Source of the DNA: an uncultured Porphyromonadaceae bacterium
GTDB lineage: Bacteria > Bacteroidota > Bacteroidia > Bacteroidales > Muribaculaceae
Assembly: GCA_900545955.1 (NCBI GenBank)
Contig: URAU01000012.1
Span: 21,661 to 85,660, forward strand
Length of the DNA stretch: 64,000 nucleotides
Direction of reading: 5' to 3'
Shown piece by piece: positions 50,044 to 58,855 of the stretch. The notes beneath the pieces are model-generated. The model saw only the letters and a program-made list of their open reading frames with translations, was not told the DNA's origin and ran no database searches. Each line of letters begins with the position of its first letter. Within the stretch, counting starts at the first letter, position 1. Made by a program: the position numbers and the translations under genes.

Positions 50044-52340
50044 AGATGCCAAGCAAACACATATTCCGCCTGTTGGCCTTCGGAGCCATGGCTTTGCTCA
50101 TGGCGGCATGCTCGACCACCCGCCGCATACCCGAGGGGGAGCAGCTGTATGTAGGACTCAAAGACGTCGACATCCACGCGCCCGAGGGGCAGAAAGTGCC
50201 ACGCGGCGTGAGCTCGCAGATTGAGGAAGCCGTGGCCGTGCCTCCCAACAACGCCATATTCAAATCGCCTAAATACCGCTGGCCTTTCCCGCTCGGACTA
50301 TGGGTGTACAACAACTGGAACAACCCGCCGAAAGGCCTCAAGCACAAGCTCTACGAAAAGCTCGTGGCCGAGCCTGTGCTCGTAAGCGACGTGCGCCCCG
50401 AGCTTCGCTCGAAGATGATCGACGAAACCCTCGACAACAACGGCTACTTCCGCGGCAACGCCACCTACGAGGTGCTCACGCAGAAAAATCCGAAAAAAGC
50501 GAAAATCCGCTACAACGTGTCGACCGGGCCCGCATTCACGCTCAACCGCATCGAGCTTCTTCCCGACACATCGGTGCTCAACCACATGATCGATTCGCTT
50601 GCCCGGCGCGAGCCCTATCTGCAGACCGGCGAGCGCTACAGCACCGACTCTCTCTCGGCTGTGCGCATCCGCATAACCAACAAACTGCGCAACCGCGGCT
50701 ATTATTTCTTCCGCCCCGACTTCATCGAGTATCTTGCCGACTCCGTGGCCAGTCCGCTGAAAATCGACCTGCGCATGATGCTTGCCGGTAACATCGCCGC
50801 TCCGCTGCTGGCGCGCTACAAGGTAGGCGACGTAACGATGATAGCTTACCGCAACAAAGGCGGAGGCACCCCCGACACCATCGCCACACCACGCGGCACA
50901 CTGATTCAGATGCAGCCCTCGCGCCTGCGCCACCAGCTCATGCCGGAATGCGTCACCTTCCGCAAAGGCCGGTACTTCTCCGTACGCGACATGAACAACA
51001 CCCAGACACGCCTGTCGCGTCTCGGCATATTCAACGCCATCAACATCGAGGCCATGCCCGACTCGGCCTCCATAGCCGACCATACTCTCAACGTATTGAT
51101 TTCATGCACATTCGACACCCCTCTTGAAGCAACAATCGAGCTCAACGCCTCGTCGAAGAGCAACAGCTACATCGGCCCGGGCGTGCTCCTCGGAATAATG
51201 AACCGCAACATCTTCGGGGGCGGCGAGCAATTCAGCGTGCAACTCACCGGAAGCTACGAATGGCAGACCGGCAAAAGCCGCTCGTCGGTATTCAACTCTT
51301 ATGAACTCGGCATCTCCACGTCGCTGGCCGTGCCACGCCTGCTGGCGCCCGGATTCATAAAGCGGCGCAACCGGAACCTAAACTGGACGCGCTTCACACT
51401 CGATTTCGACTTCCTCAACCGGCCGCACTACTTCAAGATGGCGCAGTTCAACTTCTCGTTCAACTACGACTGGCAGTCGTCGCGCTACTCCTCGCATACC
51501 CTCACCCCCTTCAAGCTTACCTACACCAACCTGCTCCATACCACCGAGGCCTTCGACTCCATAACCGGAGCCAATCCCGCCATCGCCCTCAGCTTCCGCT
51601 CGCAGTATATCCCACAGCTGGCCTACACCTACACCTACGACCGCGCGTTCGACTCCTACAACTCGCTTAACTGGACCTTCACCGTGCAGGAGGCCGGCAA
51701 CCTCTTCTGGAGTATCTACGAAGCCTTCGGCAAACACGGCGAGAAAGAGCTCTTCGGCACACCGTTCTCGCAGTTCGTCAAGGGTCAGACCCAGCTAATC
51801 TACAACCGCCGCCTATGGGGCGACAACTGGCTCGTGAGCCGTGTGTTGGTGGGAGCGGCCCACGCCTACGGCAATGCCAAGGAAGTTCCCTATGCCGAGC
51901 AGTTCTACGCCGGAGGCGCCAACTCCATCCGCGCCTTCACCGTGCGTTCGCTCGGCCCGGGCAGCTACCGGCCGCCCGAGAACGTGCGCGACAGCTATTT
52001 CGACCAGACCGGTACATTCAAGTTCGAGGCAAACGTCGAATACCGCTTCCCCATCATCGGCCCGCTCCACGGCGCCCTCTTCATCGACGCCGGCAACGTC
52101 TGGCTGCTGAAAAACGACCCCCTGCGTCCCGGCGGCCAGCTCAAGGCCTCCACCTTCCTGCGCGACATCGCCCTCGGCACCGGCGCCGGCCTGCGCTTCG
52201 ACATCGGCATGCTCGTGGTGCGCGGCGACCTCGGCATAGGCATCCACGCCCCCTACGACACCGGCCGCTCCGGCTACTACAACATGGAATCCTTCGGCAA
52301 ATCCCTCGCCTTCCACCTCGCCATCGGCTACCCCTTCTGA
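50040..52340 (+). CDS. tamL: TamA/BamA-family outer-membrane protein, lipidated (TamL-like)
   Basis: 766 residues. Lipobox LMAAC (Cys22) then STTRRIPEGEQLYVGLKDVDI, the N-terminal form of lipidated TamA variants of Bacteroidota (TamL). POTRA-like repeats lie about 130-370, and the 16-strand barrel (Omp85) about 375-766 with YAEQFYAGGANSIRAFTVRSLGPGSY and the closing FHLAIGYPF. It forms the outer-membrane half of the TAM system with TamB, with which it overlaps. No promoter of its own is seen. Confidence 0.92.
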   Translation: MKMPSKHIFRLLAFGAMALLMAACSTTRRIPEGEQLYVGLKDVDIHAPEGQKVPRGVSSQIEEAVAVPPNNAIFKSPKYRWPFPLGLWVYNNWNNPPKGLKHKLYEKLVAEPVLVSDVRPELRSKMIDETLDNNGYFRGNATYEVLTQKNPKKAKIRYNVSTGPAFTLNRIELLPDTSVLNHMIDSLARREPYLQTGERYSTDSLSAVRIRITNKLRNRGYYFFRPDFIEYLADSVASPLKIDLRMMLAGNIAAPLLARYKVGDVTMIAYRNKGGGTPDTIATPRGTLIQMQPSRLRHQLMPECVTFRKGRYFSVRDMNNTQTRLSRLGIFNAINIEAMPDSASIADHTLNVLISCTFDTPLEATIELNASSKSNSYIGPGVLLGIMNRNIFGGGEQFSVQLTGSYEWQTGKSRSSVFNSYELGISTSLAVPRLLAPGFIKRRNRNLNWTRFTLDFDFLNRPHYFKMAQFNFSFNYDWQSSRYSSHTLTPFKLTYTNLLHTTEAFDSITGANPAIALSFRSQYIPQLAYTYTYDRAFDSYNSLNWTFTVQEAGNLFWSIYEAFGKHGEKELFGTPFSQFVKGQTQLIYNRRLWGDNWLVSRVLVGAAHAYGNAKEVPYAEQFYAGGANSIRAFTVRSLGPGSYRPPENVRDSYFDQTGTFKFEANVEYRFPIIGPLHGALFIDAGNVWLLKNDPLRPGGQLKASTFLRDIALGTGAGLRFDIGMLVVRGDLGIGIHAPYDTGRSGYYNMESFGKSLAFHLAIGYPF

Positions 52341-52436
52341 TCCGACACCCAATTTTTTCCGACAAAATTCACTCCCTGGTGTAACGTTCGGGGGGTGGGG
52401 AAGTCTACATAGTGTAACAACTTCAGAAGCTACGCT

Positions 52437-52901
52437 ATGATAAAAAAAATAATGTTCGCAATGCTTATGGCCGCAGCTGCTTTCGGAGCCTCGGCCGGAA
52501 ATCCCGAAAAACTTTTCGACGAGTTCAAAAAGGTCGAAAATACGGAATATGTGCGCGTAAGGCGCGCCTTCCTCTGGGCGTTCCGCGCCACCGGTATGCT
52601 CAAGGATGTTCCGGCAGTGGGCAATATCACCGGAATCAAAGTGCTGAATTTCGACAGCATTACACCTGACACGAAGAATCGGTTCGACCGCCGACTCGCT
52701 GAGGAGACGGAAGGATGGGAGGAAGTGCTCCGCACGCGCGACGACGACGACGGCAGCCTCGTACGCATGTTCTCGCGGACCGACGGAAAGAAGCTTCACG
52801 ATCTGTATATCCTCACCTCCGAGCCCGGCGAGATCTCGTTTATAAGGCTTGGCGGCACTTTCTCAACCGACGGCCTCCGGAAACTCGCGGACAAGCAATG
52901 A
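52437..52901 (+). CDS. DUF4252 family secreted protein
   Basis: 154 residues with a signal peptide (about 1-20). The body matches DUF4252-type proteins: LFDEFKKVENTEYVRV, VLNFDSITPDTKNRF, LRTRDDDDGSLVRMFSRTDGKKLHDLYIL and ISFIRLGGTFSTDGL. In Bacteroidales this family occurs with ECF sigma factors, as here: the sigma gene starts within its stop codon. The function is unknown. It may act in the envelope stress circuit controlled by the sigma factor. Confidence 0.82.
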   Translation: MIKKIMFAMLMAAAAFGASAGNPEKLFDEFKKVENTEYVRVRRAFLWAFRATGMLKDVPAVGNITGIKVLNFDSITPDTKNRFDRRLAEETEGWEEVLRTRDDDDGSLVRMFSRTDGKKLHDLYILTSEPGEISFIRLGGTFSTDGLRKLADKQ

Positions 52902-53383
52902 CGGCCGATACGTTCAAAACCATAGTATGCGTACATCTCGACGCGATGTATCGCGTGGCGCTCGCCCTGTGCGGCGACGGCGCCGACGCGGCCGACGCCG
53001 TCCAGAATGCAGCCATCAACCTGTGGGAAAAACGCCGGCGGCTCGACGGTGTGGCCAACATGCAGGCCTACTGCGTGGGAGCAGCCCGCAACGCTGCCCT
53101 GACGCTCATTGCACGCCGCCATCCCGCCGACAGCATCGACACCGCTCCCCCTCCGCCCGACTACACCACCCCTGAGAGCCGCCTCGAAAACGCCGACGCC
53201 GCCAACCTCGTGGTAGCACTCATGGACACCCTCCCCGCGCGGCAGCGCACCGTGCTCGCCATGCGCGACGTGGAAGGACTTGAAATGAACGAAATCGAGA
53301 AGCTCACCGGCCTGACTGCACAGAATATCCGCGTACTGCTCTGCAGGGCCAGGGCCACTATCCGCAAACACTTCACGAAATGA
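52898..53383 (+). CDS. ECF-type RNA polymerase sigma factor
   Basis: 161 residues from the ATG at 52898, overlapping the DUF4252 stop by four bases; longer frames upstream are not supported. Region 2 is seen in VHLDAMYRVALALCGDGADAADAVQNAAINLWEKR and region 4 in LPARQRTVLAMRDVEGLEMNEIEKLTGLTAQNIRVLLCRAR. The gene is followed with overlap by a predicted anti-sigma factor. It should redirect RNA polymerase to a small regulon, probably including this operon. Confidence 0.92.
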   Translation: MTADTFKTIVCVHLDAMYRVALALCGDGADAADAVQNAAINLWEKRRRLDGVANMQAYCVGAARNAALTLIARRHPADSIDTAPPPPDYTTPESRLENADAANLVVALMDTLPARQRTVLAMRDVEGLEMNEIEKLTGLTAQNIRVLLCRARATIRKHFTK

Positions 53384-53895
53384 ACAACCATACACATACT
53401 TACGAAGAAATCGCCCGACTGCTCGACCTGTACTATACGGGCCAGTCGACACTCGCCGACGAGCAGACACTCCGCGAATATCTCGCTTCGCCCGACGCCG
53501 ACCCGGCTTTTACGGTCGACAAGAGGATGTTCGGCGCCATCAACGCCCCTGTGGCAGCTCCCGAGCAGCTGAAACAAGGAATTTACAAGGAAATCGACCG
53601 CAAGGAAACATCCGAGCGTTTCATAAAGCGCATAAGCCCGTTCTGGCAAAGGGTTGCCGCGGCTGTCGCAATAACATTTGCCGTCGGAACCACAACATAT
53701 CTTTCGGTTCCACATACGCCCGACGCCCCGATGCCTACCGAACTGACCGCCGATGAGGCACATGCCACTACCCAGCGTGCCCTCAACCTCCTCTGCCAGG
53801 TAATGGCCAAAGGTGAAACCGCCATCGCCAAAAGCGACTCCACCACCACCCACGCCATCGAGCAGACCATGCGTAAGCTCAACAAACTGCAGTAG
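53380..53895 (+). CDS. Predicted membrane anti-sigma factor
   Basis: 171 residues. The N-terminal 60 residues are helical and resemble cytoplasmic anti-sigma domains (EEIARLLDLYYTGQSTLADEQTLREYL). One transmembrane segment lies at about 87-108 (RVAAAVAITFAVGTTTYLSV), and a short extracytoplasmic helical tail follows. Position and four-base overlap with the ECF sigma gene support the assignment. No zinc-binding HxxxCxxC motif is present, so it differs from ZAS-type anti-sigma factors. Confidence 0.75.
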   Translation: MNNHTHTYEEIARLLDLYYTGQSTLADEQTLREYLASPDADPAFTVDKRMFGAINAPVAAPEQLKQGIYKEIDRKETSERFIKRISPFWQRVAAAVAITFAVGTTTYLSVPHTPDAPMPTELTADEAHATTQRALNLLCQVMAKGETAIAKSDSTTTHAIEQTMRKLNKLQ

Positions 53896-53934
53896 GTAGC
53901 AAAACACCGACCATAAATAATCAAAGAACTCCAT

Positions 53935-54429
53935 ATGAAACATTTCCTCCTCGGCCTGCTCATCTGCTTGGCCGCCCTCGGCGCAAAAGCCGAATCGCTC
54001 TACGACGCATGCGAGAATATTCCCGGCATCTCGACAACCTACGTTTCAAAAGTTTTACTCGGAGCGGCGCAGAACCAAGTGTATATGTATCCCCAAGGGA
54101 TGAACCTTAACCATATTGTCGGTAAGCTCGACGGAATCCAGGTGCTCGAAGGAGAGAAAAAAGCCGCAACAGCCCTGCGCGACAAAGCACGTCCCATACT
54201 CGACAAAGGTGGCTACGACCTCCTTCTGCGCAACCGCGACGAAGGCGAGGTTTCCGAAATCCTCTTCCGAAAGCTCGGCAACGGCCGCAGCGAATGTGTG
54301 GTCTACGACTACGACCCTGAGGACGGCGGCGAACTCAATATCGTGATATTCACCGGCACTTTCACCCTCCAGGACCTCACCCTCCAGGGCAAATCAGCCC
54401 AAGAGCGCTTCGACGCCAAACGCCTCTGA
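53935..54429 (+). CDS. DUF4252 family secreted protein, second copy
   Basis: 164 residues with signal peptide (about 1-19). It shows the same plan as the first DUF4252 gene: ISTTYVSKVLL, LDGIQVLEGEKKAATALRDKARPIL, LLLRNRDEGEVSEILFRKLGNG and IVIFTGTFTLQDLTLQ. Lies 39 bases after the anti-sigma gene. The two copies frame the sigma/anti-sigma pair, suggesting that they are targets or modulators of the same response. Confidence 0.8.
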   Translation: MKHFLLGLLICLAALGAKAESLYDACENIPGISTTYVSKVLLGAAQNQVYMYPQGMNLNHIVGKLDGIQVLEGEKKAATALRDKARPILDKGGYDLLLRNRDEGEVSEILFRKLGNGRSECVVYDYDPEDGGELNIVIFTGTFTLQDLTLQGKSAQERFDAKRL

Positions 54430-54808
54430 TTCCAACTCACCTCCCATCTTCTCACGATATTCCCAATACTCCCAAACACGATTAATTTAGACATAATATC
54501 CCCAGGCGGCGGTTCGGGTTCCCAAAAATCCGTACCGCTGCCTTGTTTTTCCTCCCCTCACCTTTAAACCTGAAAATCTGCGTAATTAAGTTAATTTGCA
54601 AAAAAACAGGAGCGGTGCAGGATGTTTTATTGGAAAATTTAGTAACTTTGCAATGCTCAAAACACCCCGACGGCTCCAGAGGGCGCCCCGAGGCAAACCG
54701 GAGGCCTGAGAACCAGAAACATACGACACTGATACATAGGCCATCCGGCACACATCATACAGACAACTACAAAACCAAAAAACTCTTCTTTTATAATTAT
54801 TTCCAACT
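54430..54808 (+). promoter_or_regulatory. Intergenic region with gapA promoter and leader
   Basis: No gene is seen. TAACTTTG at 54643-54650 fits the -7 consensus but lacks a good TTTG at the right distance. The leader to the gapA ATG is about 150 nt and contains a GC-rich stem-prone segment (GGGCGCCCCGAGG). The first 200 bases hold nothing recognisable. Confidence 0.5.
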
Positions 54809-55819
54809 ATGACAAAGATTGGTATTAACGGCTTCGGCCGCATCGGCCGTTTCGTTTTCCGCGCATCAACCAAGCGCGACGACATCGAGGTTGTTGCCAT
54901 CAACGACCTTCTCCCCGTTGACTACATGGCTTACATGCTCAAGTACGACACAATGCACGGTCGTTTCGAAGGCACTGTTGAAGCCGACATGGAAAAGAGC
55001 CTCCTTATCGTCAATGGCAAGCCCATCCGCGTTACCGCATGCAAGAATCCCGCTGAAATCGGCTGGGGCGAAGTAGGCGCTGAATACGTGGTTGAATCCA
55101 CCGGTCTGTTCCTCACCAAAGAAAAAGCTCAGGCTCACATCGAAGCCGGCGCAAAATACGTGGTTATGTCCGCTCCTTCGAAGGACGACACCCCCATGTT
55201 CGTATGCGGCGTAAACGAAAAGACCTACGTTAAGGGCACTCAGTTCGTTTCCAACGCTTCCTGCACCACCAACTGCCTCGCACCCATCACCAAGGTGCTC
55301 AACGACAAGTTCGGCGTGGTTGAAGGCCTCATGACCACCGTTCACTCCACCACAGCTACCCAGAAGACCGTCGACGGTCCCTCGATGAAGGACTGGCGCG
55401 GTGGCCGTGCCGCTTCCGGCAACATCATCCCCTCGAGCACCGGCGCTGCCAAGGCTGTAGGTAAAGTTATCCCCGAACTCAACGGCAAGCTCACCGGCAT
55501 GTCGATGCGTGTTCCCACCCTCGACGTTTCCGTTGTTGACCTCACCGTCAACCTCGCCAAGCCCGCTACCTACGAGGAAATCTGCAACGCCATGAAGGAA
55601 GCTTCCGAAGGCGAACTCAAAGGCATCCTCGGCTACACCGAAGACGCAGTTGTTTCGAGCGACTTCCTCGGCTGCCCCCTCACCTCGATCTTCGACGCAA
55701 AGGCTGGCATCCAGCTGACCCCCACCTTCGTTAAGGTCGTTTCGTGGTACGACAACGAAATCGGCTACTCCAACAAGGTGCTCGACCTCATCGCCCACAT
55801 GAAGAAAGTCAACGGCTAA
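54809..55819 (+). CDS. gapA: Glyceraldehyde-3-phosphate dehydrogenase
   Basis: 336 residues. NAD-binding motif INGFGRIGRFVFRA at the start, catalytic Cys152 in SNASCTTNCLAP, TVHSTTATQKTVDGPS with the catalytic His, and WYDNEIGYSNKV near the C-terminus. It catalyses the phosphorylating oxidation of glyceraldehyde 3-phosphate in glycolysis. Codon use is strongly biased, as expected for a highly expressed gene. A strong terminator and two palindromic repeats follow. Confidence 0.97.
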   Translation: MTKIGINGFGRIGRFVFRASTKRDDIEVVAINDLLPVDYMAYMLKYDTMHGRFEGTVEADMEKSLLIVNGKPIRVTACKNPAEIGWGEVGAEYVVESTGLFLTKEKAQAHIEAGAKYVVMSAPSKDDTPMFVCGVNEKTYVKGTQFVSNASCTTNCLAPITKVLNDKFGVVEGLMTTVHSTTATQKTVDGPSMKDWRGGRAASGNIIPSSTGAAKAVGKVIPELNGKLTGMSMRVPTLDVSVVDLTVNLAKPATYEEICNAMKEASEGELKGILGYTEDAVVSSDFLGCPLTSIFDAKAGIQLTPTFVKVVSWYDNEIGYSNKVLDLIAHMKKVNG

Positions 55820-55850
55820 TCCAAGCCACCGACCAACTTCCAACCATAAA

Positions 55851-55878
55851 AATGCCGGCCCGCAAGCCGGCATTTTTT
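55851..55878 (+). terminator. Intrinsic terminator of gapA
   Basis: AATGCCGGC (55851-55859) and GCCGGCATT (55866-55874) form a perfect 9-bp stem with a 6-nt loop, followed by TTTT. Confidence 0.92.
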
Positions 55879-55925
55879 ATGCCATATTCAGTAAGGCATC
55901 AGATTGCAATTCAGTTTGCCTTCAT

Positions 55926-55955
55926 ATTGTAGGGATGCACCCTGGTGCATCCGCC
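55926..55955. repeat. REP-like palindrome, copy 2
   Basis: Same 30-bp unit as at 18276: ATTGTA, then GGATGCACC-CT-GGTGCATCC, then GCC. It faces copy 3 across a 33-base spacer, so the two can also pair with each other. Confidence 0.8.
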
Positions 55956-55988
55956 AATAGCAACGTAATCAATAGTTTTGCGAGGTCG

Positions 55989-56018
55989 GGCGGATGCACC
56001 AGGGTGCATCCCTACAAT
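55989..56018. repeat. REP-like palindrome, copy 3 (inverted)
   Basis: Inverse orientation of copy 2: GGC, then GGATGCACC-AG-GGTGCATCC, then TACAAT. The pair lies between convergent gapA and the phosphate transporter gene. Confidence 0.8.
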
Positions 56019-56060
56019 CTGTTGGCCGGTTTCTGTTAGCACAGTTGGCCGCGGAGGCGG

Positions 56061-58307
56061 TCAGAAGTCGGGCGTGTAGAGTTTGGCGTACGCGCGGAGG
56101 TATTTGCGGAGCGACGATACCATCTCGCGGCTCTCCTGAAGCAGATTGAGGTATACATACAGCACACTCATGGATTCGGGGTCTTCCTCGTGGAGGTGCT
56201 GACGCAGACGGTGATAATTGGCCGAGAGCGCGCCCTTAAGCTCGTCGCAATGGCGACGCAACAGTGGCACTGCAGGAATGGCCTCCTGATTCATCATGGT
56301 GAGCACATCGTTGAAAAGCACCCCGATACGAGTGCGCAGCAATTCGAACTCATCCACATATGCCTGAGGAAGCGGACGGAAATTATTGTCGACATGCTCG
56401 CGGCATGCCTCGGCCATACGCCGCAGATTGTAGAGGATGCTCATGCAGCAGTTGTTGCCGAGATAGAACCACGTATTCATTTCCATGGCCGTAGGGCGGT
56501 CCACCTGACGGAGACAGAGAGTCTGCTTACGGCGGTCGTTTTTCAATACGGTCTTCGTCTGCCGGAGTGCCCGCTCGGTCTTTCCGAGCGGCCGGGGATT
56601 GTCGGCCAGGAATGCGCGTGTCAGCTCATCGTAGCACTGAGCGGCCAGCCCGATGAAGCTCTCCTGGCGCCCGGTGATATACATCCGCAGCAGATGCCAC
56701 GCCTCGGCCGGATCCTTCTCGGCGAGTATGGTCTGGAATAGAACGTCGCCGCGCTCCTCCTTGCAGCGCTCCTTGAAACGCCGGTTGCTGCGTATCAGCA
56801 GCGCTATCGTGGCCAATCCGAGGGCAATCATTGCCCAGTAGCTGCCGAAGTGCATGATGGCCACGATAATACCGGCACCGATAAAGGCGACACCGGCCGT
56901 AAGAAACCATCCGCCGATCACGGATATTACGCCCGTAATGCGGAACACCGCGCTCTCGCGGCCCCATGCGCGGTCGGCCAGCGAAGTGCCCATGGCCACC
57001 ATGAAGGTTACGAACGTAGTGCTGAGAGGCAGTTTCATGGAAGTACCCAGAGCGATAAGGCCACCGGCAAGCACGAGGTTTATCGACCCGCGCACCAGAT
57101 CGAACGCCGCGCCGCTTTCCATTATGGTCTCATCCACATTGAAACGCCGGTTGAACCATCCGCGCACGCGCGCGGGCGTTACCCGACGCACCCATGCGAG
57201 CAGCGAGAGCGTCCAGCGCACCAACCGGCGAGCTATGCGCGAGGATCCGAACATCTCGTCGCCACCCTGCTGCGAGCCCAGCCCTATTTCCGTGCGGGTT
57301 ACGTTATGAGCTTTTTTCGAGGTGGCAAGCGACACCACCATGATCATACCCGCACCGATAAGGAAGTAGACCGGGGTATCGGCAGGGCCGTTGAGCGAGT
57401 CCATAAGAAACCCCTGTGCATCGCCCGAGCCGTTGGCGGAGAAATCCTGCCACGCCGACAGTCCGCTGAGCGGCACACCTATGAAATTCACCAGGTCGTT
57501 GCCCGCGAAGGCCATGGCCAGAGCGAACGTACCCATCAGCACAATCACCTTCAGCACATTAACCTTCAGCGCGTGGAGCGCCTGCATCACCACGGTGAAA
57601 ACTCCGAGCGAACCCAGAATGATTACCGCCGTATGGGAGTTTATCCACTCCTTCAGGGCCGGAGTCATAAACGCCATATTGGATACACCCTTCAGCAGCA
57701 GAAAATATACTATCGCCGTAGTGCAGACACCACCGAAAATGCCGATTTTCCACTTCAGGCGGCTCCGGTAGTTGAAGGTAAACACAGTTCTTGCAAGAAA
57801 CTGCACCAGGGTTCCGAAAAAGAATGCTATGGCTACCGAAAGGAAAATGCCCAGAATCACCGAGAGCGCTTTTTCAGTGTTGAGGAGTTCGCTGAACCCT
57901 ACGCCGGCACCTGCAGCCATCTTGATCAGCGCCACGACAAATGTGGCTCCCAGAAGTTCGAAAACCATCGACACAGTGGTCGACGTAGGCATTCCGAGCG
58001 TATTGAACACATCCAGAAGAATAATGTCCGTAACCATCACGGCCATGAAAATGCAGATGATTTCGTAGAACGAAAAATTCTCCGGACGGAAAATGCCGTG
58101 GCGGGCTATATCCATCATGCCGTTGCTCATGGCGGCTCCCACGAAGACGCCCACCGACGCAACAAGCAGAACACGCTTCAGCGGCGCGGCTTTCGATCCG
58201 AGCGCCGACGTAAGGAAGTTGACGGCATCATTGCTCACGCCCACCCAGAGGTCGAACACGGCGAGCATGAAAAGAAAGATAACTACTCCGATAAATAAGA
58301 AATCCAT
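56061..58307 (-). CDS. PiT-family inorganic phosphate transporter with C-terminal PhoU-like region
   Basis: 748 residues from the ATG at 58307 (MDFLFIGVVIFLFML). The frame continues 20 codons upstream without membrane character. The transporter part shows the two inverted PHO4 motifs GVSNDAVNFLTSALGSKAA and GNDLVNFIGVPLSG and about ten or more helices (to about 510). The last 200 residues are cytoplasmic and helical (QESFIGLAAQCYDELTRAFL, RMAEACREHVDNNF), like PhoU/DUF47 regulators fused to the carrier. It likely takes up phosphate with a cation. The fusion may gate transport. Confidence 0.9.
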   Translation of the reverse strand: MDFLFIGVVIFLFMLAVFDLWVGVSNDAVNFLTSALGSKAAPLKRVLLVASVGVFVGAAMSNGMMDIARHGIFRPENFSFYEIICIFMAVMVTDIILLDVFNTLGMPTSTTVSMVFELLGATFVVALIKMAAGAGVGFSELLNTEKALSVILGIFLSVAIAFFFGTLVQFLARTVFTFNYRSRLKWKIGIFGGVCTTAIVYFLLLKGVSNMAFMTPALKEWINSHTAVIILGSLGVFTVVMQALHALKVNVLKVIVLMGTFALAMAFAGNDLVNFIGVPLSGLSAWQDFSANGSGDAQGFLMDSLNGPADTPVYFLIGAGMIMVVSLATSKKAHNVTRTEIGLGSQQGGDEMFGSSRIARRLVRWTLSLLAWVRRVTPARVRGWFNRRFNVDETIMESGAAFDLVRGSINLVLAGGLIALGTSMKLPLSTTFVTFMVAMGTSLADRAWGRESAVFRITGVISVIGGWFLTAGVAFIGAGIIVAIMHFGSYWAMIALGLATIALLIRSNRRFKERCKEERGDVLFQTILAEKDPAEAWHLLRMYITGRQESFIGLAAQCYDELTRAFLADNPRPLGKTERALRQTKTVLKNDRRKQTLCLRQVDRPTAMEMNTWFYLGNNCCMSILYNLRRMAEACREHVDNNFRPLPQAYVDEFELLRTRIGVLFNDVLTMMNQEAIPAVPLLRRHCDELKGALSANYHRLRQHLHEEDPESMSVLYVYLNLLQESREMVSSLRKYLRAYAKLYTPDF

Positions 58308-58537
58308 TGGAAACAGTGTTAGTTTATGATGACTTCTATATGTCAATAACAATTTTCTCCGATGCAAAGCAACCGAAAAGTTGTTTCATTTTTATTGCAC
58401 AATTCTTAAGCATTCATTAAACGGGCGTCCCCCCGCCCCTCCGGGGGCAAACCAATCGGGGCCGAACAGCGTTATACTCTTGCCATACCGGAGACACAGC
58501 TCCGGAAAACTCACCGATCTTAAAAAAATCTACCATT

Positions 58538-58831
58538 ATGACCTACACAGACCTTACCGACAAAAGTCCCCTTGTACTCATCGAGTTTTATGCAAGCTGG
58601 TGCCCCCATTGCCAGCGTATGATGCCCGTAGTGGCACAGGTAAAGGAACTCCTCGCCGGAACCGCCGAAGTATATCAGCTCGACATCGACGCCAACCAGG
58701 AAGCCGCCGAAGCCGCCGGCGCCGAATCGATTCCGACATTTATCGTCTACAAGGACGGTAAGGAAGTATGGCGCCACAGCGGCGAAATCGAAGGCGAGGT
58801 ACTCCTGAGCCACGTGCAGAAATACGCCTGA
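58538..58831 (+). CDS. Thioredoxin-family protein (CPHC)
   Basis: 97 residues with a thioredoxin fold and no signal peptide. The active site is ASWCPHC (Cys22, Cys25), a DsbA-like dipeptide between the cysteines rather than the thioredoxin GP. IPTFIVYKDGKEVW carries the cis-Pro. It is the first gene of a cluster with a VKOR protein and two further thioredoxins on the plus strand. A more oxidising potential than classic thioredoxin is expected from the PH dipeptide. Confidence 0.9.
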   Translation: MTYTDLTDKSPLVLIEFYASWCPHCQRMMPVVAQVKELLAGTAEVYQLDIDANQEAAEAAGAESIPTFIVYKDGKEVWRHSGEIEGEVLLSHVQKYA

Positions 58832-58855
58832 AAAATCCACTGAGCTACCTACGTC

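Noticed and set aside
56850..58298. A 482-codon plus-strand frame, rich in His and Arg
   Set aside because: Antisense shadow of the phosphate transporter, with no recognisable fold.
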